Part shown: positions 15,890 to 24,570 of the stretch, in pieces | Layout: each line of letters begins with the position of its first letter | How positions within the stretch are numbered: position 1 is the stretch's first letter | Assembly (NCBI GenBank): GCA_031273295.1 | Contig: JAISSD010000021.1 | Coordinates: forward strand, 1 to 45,468 | Direction: 5' to 3' | DNA: 45,468 bases | Source of the DNA: Prevotella sp. | GTDB lineage: Bacteria; Bacteroidota; Bacteroidia; Bacteroidales; Dysgonomonadaceae | The notes under the pieces: model-generated | Told to the model about the DNA's origin: nothing | Database searches by the model: none | Seen by the model: only the letters and a program-made list of their open reading frames with translations | Position numbers and translations under genes: made by a program

Positions 15890-16049
15890 CAAAAGTTTTT
15901 TCGAATAAAAGAATAAATAATTCAAGTTTTCAGAATTGGATTTCCGGGCCGGGTGCATTTGACTGCGTCGGGCCGGGATATCTTAACCGATTTCCGGGAT
16001 TGCCGGCATATTTTGTCCATGTAAGTTTTAGCGTACAGTAATTTTTACC

Positions 16050-16057
16050 TATTTTTG
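16050..16057 (+). promoter_or_regulatory. Probable M3 peptidase promoter, -7 element TATTTTTG
   Basis: Exact TAnnTTTG match, 35 nt before the start codon at 16092. Confidence 0.5.
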
Positions 16058-16091
16058 CCGGAAATCAATTCATTCACATAAATTCTATTGT

Positions 16092-18245
16092 ATGAAGACG
16101 TTTCTATTTACCGTTGGTTTTTTAATTATGGTCTATTCTTGTAATACTACAGGCGCCGGAGAGGCTGACAATCCTTTTTTTTCAGAGTTTGATACACCTA
16201 ACGGCGTTCCGCCTTTCGACAGGATAAAAACAGAGCATTATATGCCTGCATTCGAAGAAGGAATGAAACGGCAAATGGCCGAGATAGACTCCATTGTAAA
16301 TAAACCCGAAGCTCCGACATTCGAAAATACGGTTGTGGCTCTGGATGAATCGGGAAGGATGCTTGGCCGGGTATCTGCCGTGTTTTCGGCAATGTCGGGA
16401 GCCTGTTCCGATTCGATTTTACAGGCTATCGAAAAAGAGATCTCGCCAAAGCTGACAGAGCACGGCGACAATATCAATCTGAACGAAAATCTTTTTGCCC
16501 GTATAAAAGCCGTACATGACGATAGCGTACGCGTTGCCGCTCTGACCACAGAACAAAAAATGCTGCTTGACAAATATTATAAGGGCTTTGTTCGTTCAGG
16601 TATTCTTCTTGATGGGTCGAAACAAACAAGGTTACGCGAGATAAACAAGGAACTGGGTCTGTCAGGCCTTTCTTTTGCACAGAATCTGCTTAAAGAGACA
16701 GACGGTTACCGGCTCGTTATTGAAAACAGGGATGATCTGTCCGGTTTGCCCGAAGACATAGTGGCTGCCGCCGCAAAAACGGCCGGGAACAAGGGTCTGG
16801 AAGGAAAATGGGTCTTTACATTGAGTAAACCCAGTTGGGAACCGTTTCTGCAATATGCAGACAATCGCGCGTTGAGAGAAAAACTTTACAAGGCAATGTA
16901 TAGCCGGGGCGATAATGACAACGAAAATGACAACAAGGATATCATCAAGCAGATGGTAAGCCTGAGACTGGAAAAAGCGAATATGCTGGGATTTGATACG
17001 TATGCCGCTTTTGTGTTGGATGAAAGAATGGCCGGGACGCCTGATAATGTGATGAAATTACTGAACGACCTGTGGAAACACGCATTGCCGCAGGCCAAAA
17101 AAGAAGCTGCCGAATTGCAGGCTTTGGCTAAAAAGGAAGGACAGGATATAAAACTGGAATCGTGGGACTGGTGGTATTATGCAGAGAAGCTTCGCAAAGA
17201 AAAATATGCGCTGGATGAAGACGAACTCAAGTCTTATTTTCAGGCGGATAATGTACGGCAAGGCGTTTTTGCAGTAGCAAACAAGCTTTATGGCATTACA
17301 TTCAGGCAGCTACACGACACGCCTGTTTATCAAAAGGACGTAAAAGCGTATGAAGTCAGCGACGCCGACGGTTCACTTGTCGGGGTTATCTATTTCGATG
17401 ATTTCGCACGTGAAGGAAAACGTCCGGGAGCATGGATGGGCAGTTTCCGCAAGCAGGAGATCCATAAAGGCGACTTTATACGCCCTGTCATTTACAATGT
17501 GGGAAATTATAATCCTCCTGCCGGCGACAAACCGTCCTTGCTTACGCCGGATCAGGTAGAAACAATGTTCCACGAATTCGGACACGGACTGCATGGATTG
17601 TTGTCAAAGTGTACATATAACGGACTGTCGGGAACAGCCGTAGCCCGTGACTTTGTTGAACTTCCGTCGCAGGTAATGGAACATTGGGCTTTTGAACCGG
17701 AGGTATTGAAGATGTATGCAAAACATTACGAAACCGGCAAAGTAATACCTGACGAACTGATACGGAAAATAGAAAATTCGTCCAAATTCAATCAGGGTTT
17801 TATGACTGCCGAGCTTGTAGCGGCGGCCATACTGGATATGAAATGGCATACAATAACCGCTACTCCCGGCTTTAATCCCCGCAATCAGGAAGGCGTGAAA
17901 GAACAGGATGTCCGCAAATTTGAACAGGACGCCATGAATGAAACAGGCCTGATCCCGGAGATCATACCAAGATACAGGAGCACATACTTCAATCATATCT
18001 TCGGCAGCAGCAGCGGATACTCGGCAGGATATTACAGCTATCTGTGGTCGGAAGTACTGGACGCAGACGCATATCAGGCTTTCGTGGAAAAGGGCGATAT
18101 TTTTGATCCGGCAACAGCTAAAGCGTTCCGCGAAAATATTTTGTCGAAAGGCGGCGCCGACGAGCCTATGACTTTATACAAAAAGTTTAGAGGAGCCGAA
18201 CCTGATCCCGTTTATCTGTTAAAGAACAGGGGTTTTGTAAAATAA
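16092..18245 (+). CDS. dcp: M3-family oligopeptidase, Dcp-like lipoprotein
   Basis: Zinc metallopeptidase of family M3 (peptidyl-dipeptidase Dcp/oligopeptidase A group). 717 residues. The N-terminus is a lipoprotein signal: hydrophobic residues 3-15, then the lipobox-like MVYSC, then a Ser/Gly/Asp-rich linker, so the enzyme is likely attached to a membrane in the periplasm. FFSEFDTPNGVPPFDRIKTEHYMPAF is the usual family opening. The zinc site is FHEFGHGLHGLLS near residue 493, with the downstream Glu in the ELPSQVMEHW segment. The C-terminal FGSSSGYSAGYYSYLWSEVLDAD segment also matches the family. Confidence 0.95.
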   Translation: MKTFLFTVGFLIMVYSCNTTGAGEADNPFFSEFDTPNGVPPFDRIKTEHYMPAFEEGMKRQMAEIDSIVNKPEAPTFENTVVALDESGRMLGRVSAVFSAMSGACSDSILQAIEKEISPKLTEHGDNINLNENLFARIKAVHDDSVRVAALTTEQKMLLDKYYKGFVRSGILLDGSKQTRLREINKELGLSGLSFAQNLLKETDGYRLVIENRDDLSGLPEDIVAAAAKTAGNKGLEGKWVFTLSKPSWEPFLQYADNRALREKLYKAMYSRGDNDNENDNKDIIKQMVSLRLEKANMLGFDTYAAFVLDERMAGTPDNVMKLLNDLWKHALPQAKKEAAELQALAKKEGQDIKLESWDWWYYAEKLRKEKYALDEDELKSYFQADNVRQGVFAVANKLYGITFRQLHDTPVYQKDVKAYEVSDADGSLVGVIYFDDFAREGKRPGAWMGSFRKQEIHKGDFIRPVIYNVGNYNPPAGDKPSLLTPDQVETMFHEFGHGLHGLLSKCTYNGLSGTAVARDFVELPSQVMEHWAFEPEVLKMYAKHYETGKVIPDELIRKIENSSKFNQGFMTAELVAAAILDMKWHTITATPGFNPRNQEGVKEQDVRKFEQDAMNETGLIPEIIPRYRSTYFNHIFGSSSGYSAGYYSYLWSEVLDADAYQAFVEKGDIFDPATAKAFRENILSKGGADEPMTLYKKFRGAEPDPVYLLKNRGFVK

Positions 18246-18263
18246 GGAGTTTTATTATCTTTG
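18234..18263 (+). promoter_or_regulatory. efp promoter
   Basis: TTTG at 18234-18237 and TATCTTTG at 18256-18263 are separated by 18 nt, close to the Bacteroidota -33/-7 arrangement. The -33 element overlaps the end of the upstream peptidase gene. The efp start is 38 nt downstream. Confidence 0.65.
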
Positions 18264-18301
18264 CAATCCGGAATTTTTAATATAAACATAAAATACAATT
18301 A

Positions 18302-18868
18302 ATGGCAACAACAGCAGATATAAGAAACGGTATGTGCATCGACATCGACGGGCAATACTATGTTATTATCGAATTTCTTCATGTAAAACCGGGCAAGGGA
18401 GCGGCTTTTGTGCGCACAAAAATGCGTAGCGTCACTACCGGCCGCGTTTTGGAAAGAACATTCAATGCCGGAATAAAACTGGATGAAGTGCGCATTGAGA
18501 GACGCCCGTACCAGTTTCTTTATCAGGATGATATGGGTTATAATTTTATGAATACCGAAACTTTCGATCAGATATCCATCGCCGGAAACATGATTGAAGG
18601 GGTGGCTTTCCTGAAAGAAGGCGACATGGTAGACGTGCAGGTTCATGCGGAGACGGAAACGATACTGACGGCCGAAATGCCCCAGAATGTTATTCTTGAA
18701 GTCACATATACCGAACCCGGCATGAAAGGCGATACGGCTACAAATACACTGAAACCTGCCACTGTGGAAACGGGTGCGGAAGTGCGCGTGCCGCTTTTTA
18801 TCAACGAAGGCGACAAGATCAAGATCAGTACGAAAGAGGGTTCGTATGTGGAAAGAGTGAAAGGCTGA
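18302..18868 (+). CDS. efp: Translation elongation factor P
   Basis: Relieves ribosome stalling at polyproline stretches. 188 residues with the three beta-barrel domains of EF-P. Domain I contains [17 protein letters not shown] near residue 28, whose central Lys in PGKGAAF is the residue that is modified in many bacteria. The C-terminal SKTYV-like ending is present as [14 protein letters not shown]. It has its own promoter. Confidence 0.97.
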   Translation: MATTADIRNGMCIDIDGQYYVIIEFLHVKPGKGAAFVRTKMRSVTTGRVLERTFNAGIKLDEVRIERRPYQFLYQDDMGYNFMNTETFDQISIAGNMIEGVAFLKEGDMVDVQVHAETETILTAEMPQNVILEVTYTEPGMKGDTATNTLKPATVETGAEVRVPLFINEGDKIKISTKEGSYVERVKG

Positions 18869-18890
18869 TAAAAACTTTTCAGAAAAGTGT

Positions 18891-19093
18891 TTGAATTTTG
18901 CCCGTTCGGATTTTCAGGCTTGTTTTCAGGCCGGTTCTTTCTTTTGTGAAGCGACAATAGCGGGCTATTGGATCCCGACAAAGAGAAAACAGGACAAAAC
19001 AGACTGAAAACGAATGAAGAACCTGAAACCTGGAAAAACCGGATACAGGGTCATTCGCACAGGAAAATATTCGTGGAAAATTTAAACGGTTTC
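18891..19093 (+). repeat. Composite family B + E leader repeat before radC
   Basis: 18891-18973 is family B (TTGAATTTTGCCCGTTC, TTTTGTGAAGCGACAAT, GCGGGCTATTGGA). 18984-19093 is family E (ACTGAAAACGAATGAAGAAC, CCGGATACAGGG, and the 25-base block identical to 6204-6228). This is the most complete arrangement in the window; the GH25 leader has both parts split apart, and the MIP18-type gene's leader has E alone. Confidence 0.7.
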
Positions 19094-19113
19094 CTGATAT
19101 ATCAAAAGAGGCA

Positions 19114-19121
19114 TATCTTTG
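19114..19121 (+). promoter_or_regulatory. Probable radC promoter, -7 element TATCTTTG
   Basis: Exact TAnnTTTG match 20 nt before the ATG at 19142, which supports that start codon. Confidence 0.55.
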
Positions 19122-19141
19122 AGTATGTCTCTTTTTACATT

Positions 19142-19840
19142 ATGGAAAATAAAACCAAACTGAATATAAAAGACTGGGCGGAAGAAGACCGGCCCCGTGA
19201 AAAGATGCTGCTGAAAGGCGTCGGCGCATTATCCGACGCCGAACTGTTAGGTATACTCATAGGATCGGGAAACAAAAACGAAACGGCGGTTGAACTCGCC
19301 CAGCGTATCCTGTACAGTGTATCCAACAACCTGAATCTATTGGGTAAACAGGAAATCAATGATCTCATAAAAAACTTTAACGGTATAGGCGCCGCCAAAG
19401 CGATCACCATAGCTGCAGCGATGGAACTCGGCAAACGCCGGAAATTATCGGAAGCGGTTGTGCAGTCGCAAATAACGTCTAGCGAATCCGTCTATCAAAT
19501 ATTCCATCCCGTATTGGCCGACCTGAAGCACGAAGAAGTATGGGTATTGTTGCTGAACAGGGCGCACAGGGTATTAAAGAAATTTCAGGTCAGCAAAGGC
19601 GGCGTTACGGGCACAGTAGTGGATATCCGTATGATAATGAAAGAAGCGATAGATTCTCTGGCTTCGGCAATGGCGCTTTGCCACAATCATCCTTCGGGTA
19701 ATCCCAATCCGAGCGGAAACGACGATGATATCACATTCCGGTTGAAAGAAGCGGGCAAGATAATGGATATTTGCCTGCTTGACCATATCATTGTCTGCGA
19801 CCATTCGTATTACAGCTATATGGATAGCGGGAAACTGTAA
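19142..19840 (+). CDS. radC: RadC/JAB-domain protein
   Basis: I start this at 19142 (MENKTKLNIKDWAEEDRPREK), giving 232 residues, the usual RadC length; the frame is open further upstream but that part lies in repeat sequence. The N-terminal half has helix-hairpin-helix-like segments (GVGALSDAELLGILIGSG and FNGIGAAKA). The C-terminal JAMM metalloprotease-like domain carries ALCHNHPSGNPNPSGND near residue 178 with the HxH...D metal ligands. The molecular function of RadC is unsettled despite its historical DNA-repair name. Confidence 0.93.
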   Translation: MENKTKLNIKDWAEEDRPREKMLLKGVGALSDAELLGILIGSGNKNETAVELAQRILYSVSNNLNLLGKQEINDLIKNFNGIGAAKAITIAAAMELGKRRKLSEAVVQSQITSSESVYQIFHPVLADLKHEEVWVLLLNRAHRVLKKFQVSKGGVTGTVVDIRMIMKEAIDSLASAMALCHNHPSGNPNPSGNDDDITFRLKEAGKIMDICLLDHIIVCDHSYYSYMDSGKL

Positions 19841-19845
19841 TTGCG

Positions 19846-19996
19846 GCGAATAGAAAAAGATGTGCCCGCATTCGTCGGGGTTGACAGGAGAGAGGCTTCC
19901 TTTATTCCCAATCGCTCCGCTTCATTGGGGATGCGAAACATCCTCCTCTCACCCTCAACCCCGAAGGCGGTTGAATTTTCCTTACGGATTCTTCGC
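19846..19996. repeat. Large imperfect palindrome downstream of radC
   Basis: The left arm GCGAA..TCGGGGTTGA..GGAGAGAGG..CCCAAT and the right arm ATTGGGG..CCTCTCACC..TCAACCCCGA..TTCGC are reverse complements with mismatches, centred near 19920. The transcript would fold into a long hairpin. Because of the symmetry, similar open frames appear on both strands; these are not taken as genes. It could be a foldback (MITE-like) element. 19997-20128 holds no gene I can see. Confidence 0.65.
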
Positions 19997-20128
19997 ATCC
20001 TTTGCATTAAAAATCTTGCCTCATAATTCCGACAATTTAATATAAAAAGGCGGAAATACGTAACATCTTAGTCAGCCGGATTTAATCTATTTACAATATT
20101 TTGAAAACTAATTACTGAAAAGAAAATT

Positions 20129-20308
20129 ATGATTACAAAGAAACGAAATTTCGTTTTCCGGTATTTACCGGGGTATTCGGACTGTTGCTTTTGTCCGGTT
20201 GTTCGCAGGACGACATCTCCGATGGTTCTCGTGTCCAGGGTGGTATGTCTTCCCTGAAGGCTACTACTGCCGCTGCTGCTGACATTCACAGTTCTGTCGT
20301 TAACTCCC
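20129..20308 (+). pseudogene. Lipoprotein gene relic, N-terminus only, frameshifted
   Basis: An ATG at 20129 opens MITKKRNF. After a frame change near 20140-20155 the other frame reads TGVFGLLLLSGCSQDD, a clear lipobox (LLSGC) with an acidic +2 region, then a Ser/Thr/Ala-rich linker. The reading then runs directly into reverse-transcriptase-like sequence (20309-20408). It looks like the secretion signal and first residues of a surface lipoprotein whose remainder was deleted. Identity of the lipoprotein cannot be given. Confidence 0.6.
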
Positions 20309-20408
20309 ATTATGGTGACGCATGGGATTCAAGCTTGGATACGTCAGGCATTGCTGTTCGTATTTTAAACTCAACAAATTTTTAATGCATTGTAAGACAG
20401 TTATTTAG
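20309..20408 (+). pseudogene. Reverse transcriptase C-terminal relic
   Basis: Bases 20337-20381 match 154-198 at 40 of 45 positions and encode GYVRHCCSYFKLNKF, compared with GCVRHCCSYFKLNKF in the reverse transcriptase at the window start. Weaker similarity continues upstream to about 20309 with small deletions. Differences are mostly synonymous, the sign of an older coding sequence. It is joined to the lipoprotein relic without an intervening gene body. Confidence 0.65.
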
Positions 20409-20420
20409 AATGGTTTTACA

Positions 20421-20765
20421 TTACAATACCGCAACGACCTTGCGGATTTCGGCAAGGCGTTTGGCAAAGGATTTATTCTCCTTTGCAGTCTGGATATTAT
20501 AATCGGCTTGCATACGGATAAAAATACCGGCTTCAATACCCAAAGCGGCTTCAAACAACAGGGCGTATTCAGTTGTAACAGGGCGTTTGCAATTAAGTAC
20601 TTCATTGAGTACGGAATATGCAACGCCCATTTGTGCGGCAAGTTTCTTTTGCGATATACCGCGATATTCGATTTCTTCTTTCAACAGTTCGCCAGGATGC
20701 GTAGGTTCATACGGAGTAAGATTGTTTGCTATCATGCGGGGATCAACCCCTTTTAACGTAATCAT
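20421..20765 (-). CDS. higA: HigA-family antitoxin (XRE helix-turn-helix)
   Basis: I start at 20765 (MITLKGVDPRMI), giving 114 residues. The sequence NLTPYEPTHPGELLKEEIEYRGISQKKLAAQMGVAYS... is typical of VapI/HigA antitoxins: the 'HPGE.L..E' lead-in, then an HTH near residues 32-55 (SQKKLAAQMGV, then LNEVLNCKRPVT). The start is 7 bp after the toxin frame's stop, in the toxin-first order usual for higBA. The antitoxin is intact although its toxin gene is not. Confidence 0.88.
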   Translation of the reverse strand: MITLKGVDPRMIANNLTPYEPTHPGELLKEEIEYRGISQKKLAAQMGVAYSVLNEVLNCKRPVTTEYALLFEAALGIEAGIFIRMQADYNIQTAKENKSFAKRLAEIRKVVAVL

Positions 20766-20772
20766 AATACCT

Positions 20773-21089
20773 TTATTTATAATGGTTTGACAATTCCAAA
20801 ATATTGCATACGTTTGCAACGGATTCAACGCCGTTGTCTGTTACCGTAAATTCGATGCGGTACTGTTTGTTTACCCTGATGGAAGAAATGCCCGCTTTGT
20901 CGCCTTCCAATATTTTGTAATTCAAGGAATGGATGCTATACAAATCATCAAATCTTTTGGCGTCTTGAAGCGTTTTTATGCACTTTTTGTACCTTTTAAC
21001 CACATCCGGTTGAAACCGACGCTTTTTGTCGGCGTCTTTCCAATTTCGTACAATTCCCGCAAGTATTCTTCTTCAAAAGATACAATCAT
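20773..21089 (-). pseudogene. higB: HigB-family toxin, disrupted by a single-base frameshift
   Basis: On the minus strand an ATG at 21089 reads MIVSFEEEYLRELYEIGKTP, the expected HigB N-terminus. The remaining family sequence (DKKRRFQPDVVKRYKK through NVCNILELSNHYK to the stop at 20773) is in another frame. One extra A in the A5 run at 21023-21027 would join the two into a full toxin of about 105 residues. So it is either a true inactivating deletion or a sequencing/assembly error in a short homopolymer. HigB toxins are ribosome-dependent mRNA endonucleases of the RelE fold. A GTG at 21003 could start only a truncated version. Confidence 0.8.
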
Positions 21090-21109
21090 ACAGTTTCGTT
21101 TATTCGATA

Positions 21110-21117
21110 CAAAGGTA
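21110..21117 (-). promoter_or_regulatory. Probable higBA promoter, -7 element TACCTTTG
   Basis: CAAAGGTA on the plus strand reads TACCTTTG on the minus, an exact TAnnTTTG match, 21 nt upstream of the toxin ATG at 21089. It supports that ATG as the original start. Confidence 0.55.
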
Positions 21118-21146
21118 ATACATATCTTTGAAATTCGCAAATAAGA

Positions 21147-21290
21147 GAACTTATCCAGGCGTATTTGACTGGCCGAGCTGACGTTTCAAATGCACCCCGG
21201 AAAAAAAGGGAAAACAAACTGAAAACGAACGAAGAACCGGAACCGATAGCTAAAAGCCGGCAGTATCCAATATAATTCGTGAAAAATTGC
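21147..21290 (+). repeat. Family C arm pair and family E repeat before the MIP18-type gene
   Basis: 21150-21190 has GCGTATTTGA and TTCAAATGCACC facing each other, a degenerate version of the 10639-10686 hairpin. 21201-21290 matches family E (GGAAAACAAACTGAAAACGA, GAAGAACCGG, then AATATAATTCGTGAAAAATT). Family E thus precedes a further gene. Confidence 0.55.
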
Positions 21291-21298
21291 TACTTTTG
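21291..21298 (+). promoter_or_regulatory. Probable promoter of the MIP18-type gene
   Basis: TACTTTTG is an exact TAnnTTTG match immediately after the family E repeat, 75 nt before the start codon at 21373. Confidence 0.5.
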
Positions 21299-21372
21299 CA
21301 CCTGCGATATGGAAAGGCGTTAAACTACCCTTTGCATACAAACGTTTATAACAAATATAAAATTTTGAACCC

Positions 21373-21687
21373 ATGAGCGACTTGCTGGAACTGGAAGGGA
21401 AGATAGTGAACATGTTGAAGACTGTTTACGACCCCGAAATACCCGTCAATATATACGATCTCGGACTTATCTATGAAGTGGAAGCGGATGATGACAAAAA
21501 TGTGACCGTCACCATGACCCTCACCGCGCCCAACTGTCCGGCCGCCGACTTTATCCTCGAAGATGTGAGATACAAGATAGAATCGGTGCCGGAAGTCAAC
21601 AATGTTATCGTTAACCTGACATTCGAACCTCAGTGGAACAAGGACATGTTGAGCGAAGAAGCCAAACTTGAACTGGGTTTTTTATAA
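21373..21687 (+). CDS. MIP18/DUF59 family iron-sulfur assembly protein (SufT-like)
   Basis: 104 residues forming a single MIP18 (DUF59) domain: VYDPEIPVNIYDLGLIYEV near residues 17-35, then VTMTLTAPNCPAADFI near residue 45 with the conserved Cys, then VNLTFEPQWNKDMLSEEAK near the end. Such proteins help iron-sulfur cluster maturation. No suf genes are in the window. It lies 11 bp upstream of lpxH, so the two may be cotranscribed. Confidence 0.92.
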   Translation: MSDLLELEGKIVNMLKTVYDPEIPVNIYDLGLIYEVEADDDKNVTVTMTLTAPNCPAADFILEDVRYKIESVPEVNNVIVNLTFEPQWNKDMLSEEAKLELGFL

Positions 21688-21698
21688 AACGGGAGAAA

Positions 21699-22547
21699 GT
21701 GAAAAAAAAAGTTTATTTCTTGTCGGATGTGCATTTAGGCTCCGCCTGTCACAGGAAGAATGCGGATAAGCGCCTGCTGACGACCCTGCCTTCAGTCAAA
21801 GCGGATAGTCGTTATTTTCCAAAACACGAAACGGAAAAAAAGCTCTGCCGGTGGCTCGACACGGTCAAAAAAGATGCTCAAGCCGTTTACCTGCTTGGCG
21901 ATATATTTGATTACTGGTTCGAATACCGTAACGTGGTGCCCCGCGGCTTCGTCCGCTTCCTCGGAAAAATAGCGGAAATGACGGATACGGGTATTGAAGT
22001 GCACTTCTTTATCGGCAACCACGATATATGGGTAAGCGATTACCTGCAAAAAGAATGTGGCATGATTGTACATACCCGGCCCTTAGTCAAGGATATTTGC
22101 GGCAAAAAGTTCTTTCTGACACATGGAGACGGACTGGGTGACGACTCCACAGCCTTTAAACTGTTGCGCGTTCTTTTTCACAGCAAATTTTGCCGTAAGC
22201 TATATGCCGCCATTCATCCCCGGTGGACGACAAGTTTTGCCCAATGGTGGTCTGACCGCAATCGCGAGAATGACGGGATGCCGGATTATTTCGGCGAAGA
22301 CAAAGAACATCTTGTACTTTTCGCCAAGAAACATTTGAAGGTTGCGCCCAATATCAACTACTTTATATTCGGGCATCGCCACATCATGCTCGACCTGACG
22401 CTATCGGCGCAAAGCCGGATAATAATACTGGGCGACTGGATCAAGCGCTTTTCTTATGGCGTCTTCGATGGCGAAAAGTTTTCCCTGGAAGTTTTTGAAG
22501 AGTTTGCGGAAACGCCGGCAAGCCATCAAAAAAAACATGACTTATAA
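21699..22547 (+). CDS. lpxH: UDP-2,3-diacylglucosamine diphosphatase
   Basis: Hydrolyses UDP-2,3-diacylglucosamine to lipid X in lipid A synthesis. The start is a GTG at 21699, giving 282 residues, somewhat longer than typical. Calcineurin-type metal motifs appear in order: SDVHLGS near residue 9, GDIFDYWFEYR near residue 67, GNHDIW near residue 108, LTHGDGLGDDS near residue 141 and IFGHRH near residue 225. The C-terminal 35 residues extend beyond the core. It follows the MIP18-type gene by 11 bp. Confidence 0.95.
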   Translation: MKKKVYFLSDVHLGSACHRKNADKRLLTTLPSVKADSRYFPKHETEKKLCRWLDTVKKDAQAVYLLGDIFDYWFEYRNVVPRGFVRFLGKIAEMTDTGIEVHFFIGNHDIWVSDYLQKECGMIVHTRPLVKDICGKKFFLTHGDGLGDDSTAFKLLRVLFHSKFCRKLYAAIHPRWTTSFAQWWSDRNRENDGMPDYFGEDKEHLVLFAKKHLKVAPNINYFIFGHRHIMLDLTLSAQSRIIILGDWIKRFSYGVFDGEKFSLEVFEEFAETPASHQKKHDL

Positions 22548-22609
22548 CTCGTAACTTGCAACTTATTTTTACCTTTACCCCCGAATTTAAAGAAAAGAAA
22601 TAAACAGCT

Positions 22610-23695
22610 ATGGGTCAACTGTCTTTATTGGAAAAACTTGATACTCTGGTTATGCGCTTTGAGGAAATCGGGAAGCTTATAACCGACCCTGCGGTAATCG
22701 CGGACATGAAGCGTTATGTCAAGTTGAACAAGGAATACCGTGACTTGGAAAAAATAAGTATGGCCCGCAACGAGTATAAACAGTTGCTGGTTACCATGGA
22801 AGAAGCAAAAAAAATTCTGGAATCCGAGCATGACGCCGAGTTGCGCGAAATGGCCAGGGAAGAACTGGACGCGTCACATGCGCGTTTACCTCAATTGGAA
22901 GAGGAAATAAAGATCCTGCTTGTTCCCGCCGATCCGCAAGACGGCAAAAATGCCATTGTGGAAATTCGCGGAGGCACAGGTGGCGACGAGGCCGCTATTT
23001 TTGCCGGAGACCTTTACCGCATGTATGCCAGATACTGCGAACTGAAAGGATGGAAAACAGAAATAACGGGCTTGACGGAAGGCGCTTCGGGCGGATACAA
23101 GGAAATAATATTTACAGTTACGGGCGAAGGCGTCTACGGAATACTGAAGTACGAATCGGGTGTTCACCGTGTACAACGTGTGCCTGCCACGGAAACGCAA
23201 GGACGGGTGCATACATCGGCCGCTACTGTCGCGGTGTTGCCCGAAGCCGAGGAAGTTGATGTGGAGATCAATCCGGCTGACATCGAGATGCAGACGGCCA
23301 GGTCGAGTGGCGCAGGCGGACAGAACGTAAACAAAGTGGAAACAAAAGTGCAATTAACCCATAAACCTTCGGGATTGGTGGTTGTGTGTCAGCAAGCCCG
23401 CTCCCAGCTGGCCAACAGGGAATTGGCGATGCAGATGTTGAGGACGAAGTTATATGACATAGAGTTATCGAAATATCAGGCGGAAATAGCGTCGAAACGT
23501 AAAACAATGGTTTCTACCGGCGACCGTTCGGCCAAGATCAGGACATACAACTATCCGCAAGGACGGGTAACGGATCATCGTATCAACCTGACTTTGTATA
23601 ATCTGGCAGGAGTGACGGATGGAGAAATACAACCTATTATAGACCAGCTGATTATAGCCGAAAACACTGAGAGATTAAAAGAAAGCGAGCTATGA
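22610..23695 (+). CDS. prfA: Peptide chain release factor 1
   Basis: Terminates translation at UAA and UAG. 361 residues. The codon-recognition PxT motif is the PAT in [20 protein letters not shown] near residue 190. The catalytic GGQ is in [20 protein letters not shown] near residue 232. Its stop overlaps the pyrF start by 4 bp (ATGA). Confidence 0.98.
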   Translation: MGQLSLLEKLDTLVMRFEEIGKLITDPAVIADMKRYVKLNKEYRDLEKISMARNEYKQLLVTMEEAKKILESEHDAELREMAREELDASHARLPQLEEEIKILLVPADPQDGKNAIVEIRGGTGGDEAAIFAGDLYRMYARYCELKGWKTEITGLTEGASGGYKEIIFTVTGEGVYGILKYESGVHRVQRVPATETQGRVHTSAATVAVLPEAEEVDVEINPADIEMQTARSSGAGGQNVNKVETKVQLTHKPSGLVVVCQQARSQLANRELAMQMLRTKLYDIELSKYQAEIASKRKTMVSTGDRSAKIRTYNYPQGRVTDHRINLTLYNLAGVTDGEIQPIIDQLIIAENTERLKESEL

Positions 23696-24519
23696 CAAAA
23701 CAGGAATTGTTTGAGAACATAAAAAAAAAGAAGTCTTTCCTTTGTGTAGGACTGGACACGGATATAAACAAGATCCCTTCCCATCTGCTTGATGAAGAAG
23801 AAGATCCTCTATATGTCTTTAATAAAGCCATTATAGATGCTACGGCCAGGTATTGTGTGGCGTATAAGCCCAATACGGCTTTTTACGAAAGCTACGGGGT
23901 AAAAGGTCTTGTCGCTTTGGAAAAAACGATGGAATATATACGGACCAAATATCCCGACCAGTTTATGATACTCGACGCCAAACGCGGAGATATAGGCAAT
24001 ACATCCGGGATGTATGCTGTTTCCGCGTTCGAACATCTGAAAGCAAGCGCGGTCACAGTAGCTCCGTATATGGGAGAAGACAGTGTGAAACCGTTTATAA
24101 AATATCCCAAAAAGTGGGTTATTCTCCTGGCCCTCACTTCGAATAAAGGTTCCGCCGATTTCCAGCTTTCGGAAGACAAAACGGGGGAACGGTTATTTGA
24201 GAAAGTATTGAGGAAATCCCAAGAGTGGGCTACAGATGAACAATTAATGTATGTGGTTGGGGCTACACAAGGGAAAATGTTTAGCGATATCCGCAAGATT
24301 GCGCCTGATCATTTCTTGCTGGTACCGGGAATAGGAGCGCAAGGGGGCAGTTTGGCCGAGGTAGTGAAATACGGGATGAATTCGCAATGCGGATTACTTG
24401 TAAACTCGTCACGTGCGGTCATTTACGCTGATAACACACGTGAATTTGCTTTTGCCGCGGCAGTCGAAGCGAAAAAAGTGCAGGCAGAGATGGCGGGATA
24501 TCTGGAAAAATTTATCTGA
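23692..24519 (+). CDS. pyrF: Orotidine 5'-phosphate decarboxylase
   Basis: Last step of UMP synthesis. 275 residues, the longer type-2 form. [14 protein letters not shown] is near residue 16, with [11 protein letters not shown] near residue 62 and the catalytic [14 protein letters not shown] near residue 89. VPGIGAQGG near residue 210 and the NSSRAVIYA segment bind phosphate. It overlaps prfA by 4 bp, so translation is probably coupled. Confidence 0.97.
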   Translation: MTKQELFENIKKKKSFLCVGLDTDINKIPSHLLDEEEDPLYVFNKAIIDATARYCVAYKPNTAFYESYGVKGLVALEKTMEYIRTKYPDQFMILDAKRGDIGNTSGMYAVSAFEHLKASAVTVAPYMGEDSVKPFIKYPKKWVILLALTSNKGSADFQLSEDKTGERLFEKVLRKSQEWATDEQLMYVVGATQGKMFSDIRKIAPDHFLLVPGIGAQGGSLAEVVKYGMNSQCGLLVNSSRAVIYADNTREFAFAAAVEAKKVQAEMAGYLEKFI

Positions 24520-24570
24520 TCTAATTCTTTGCTTCCGCAAAATAGTCCCGTTCATTTACAGTCCGCCCGG

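Noticed and set aside
19841-20045. Several 60-codon frames on both strands after radC
   Set aside because: They mirror each other because of the palindrome, and none has a promoter or recognisable family.
20337-20381. The 45-base match to 154-198 as a template-repeat/variable-repeat pair of an active DGR
   Set aside because: The differences are not confined to one base type and four of five are synonymous in the reverse transcriptase frame, so this is homologous coding sequence and not adenine-directed variation.
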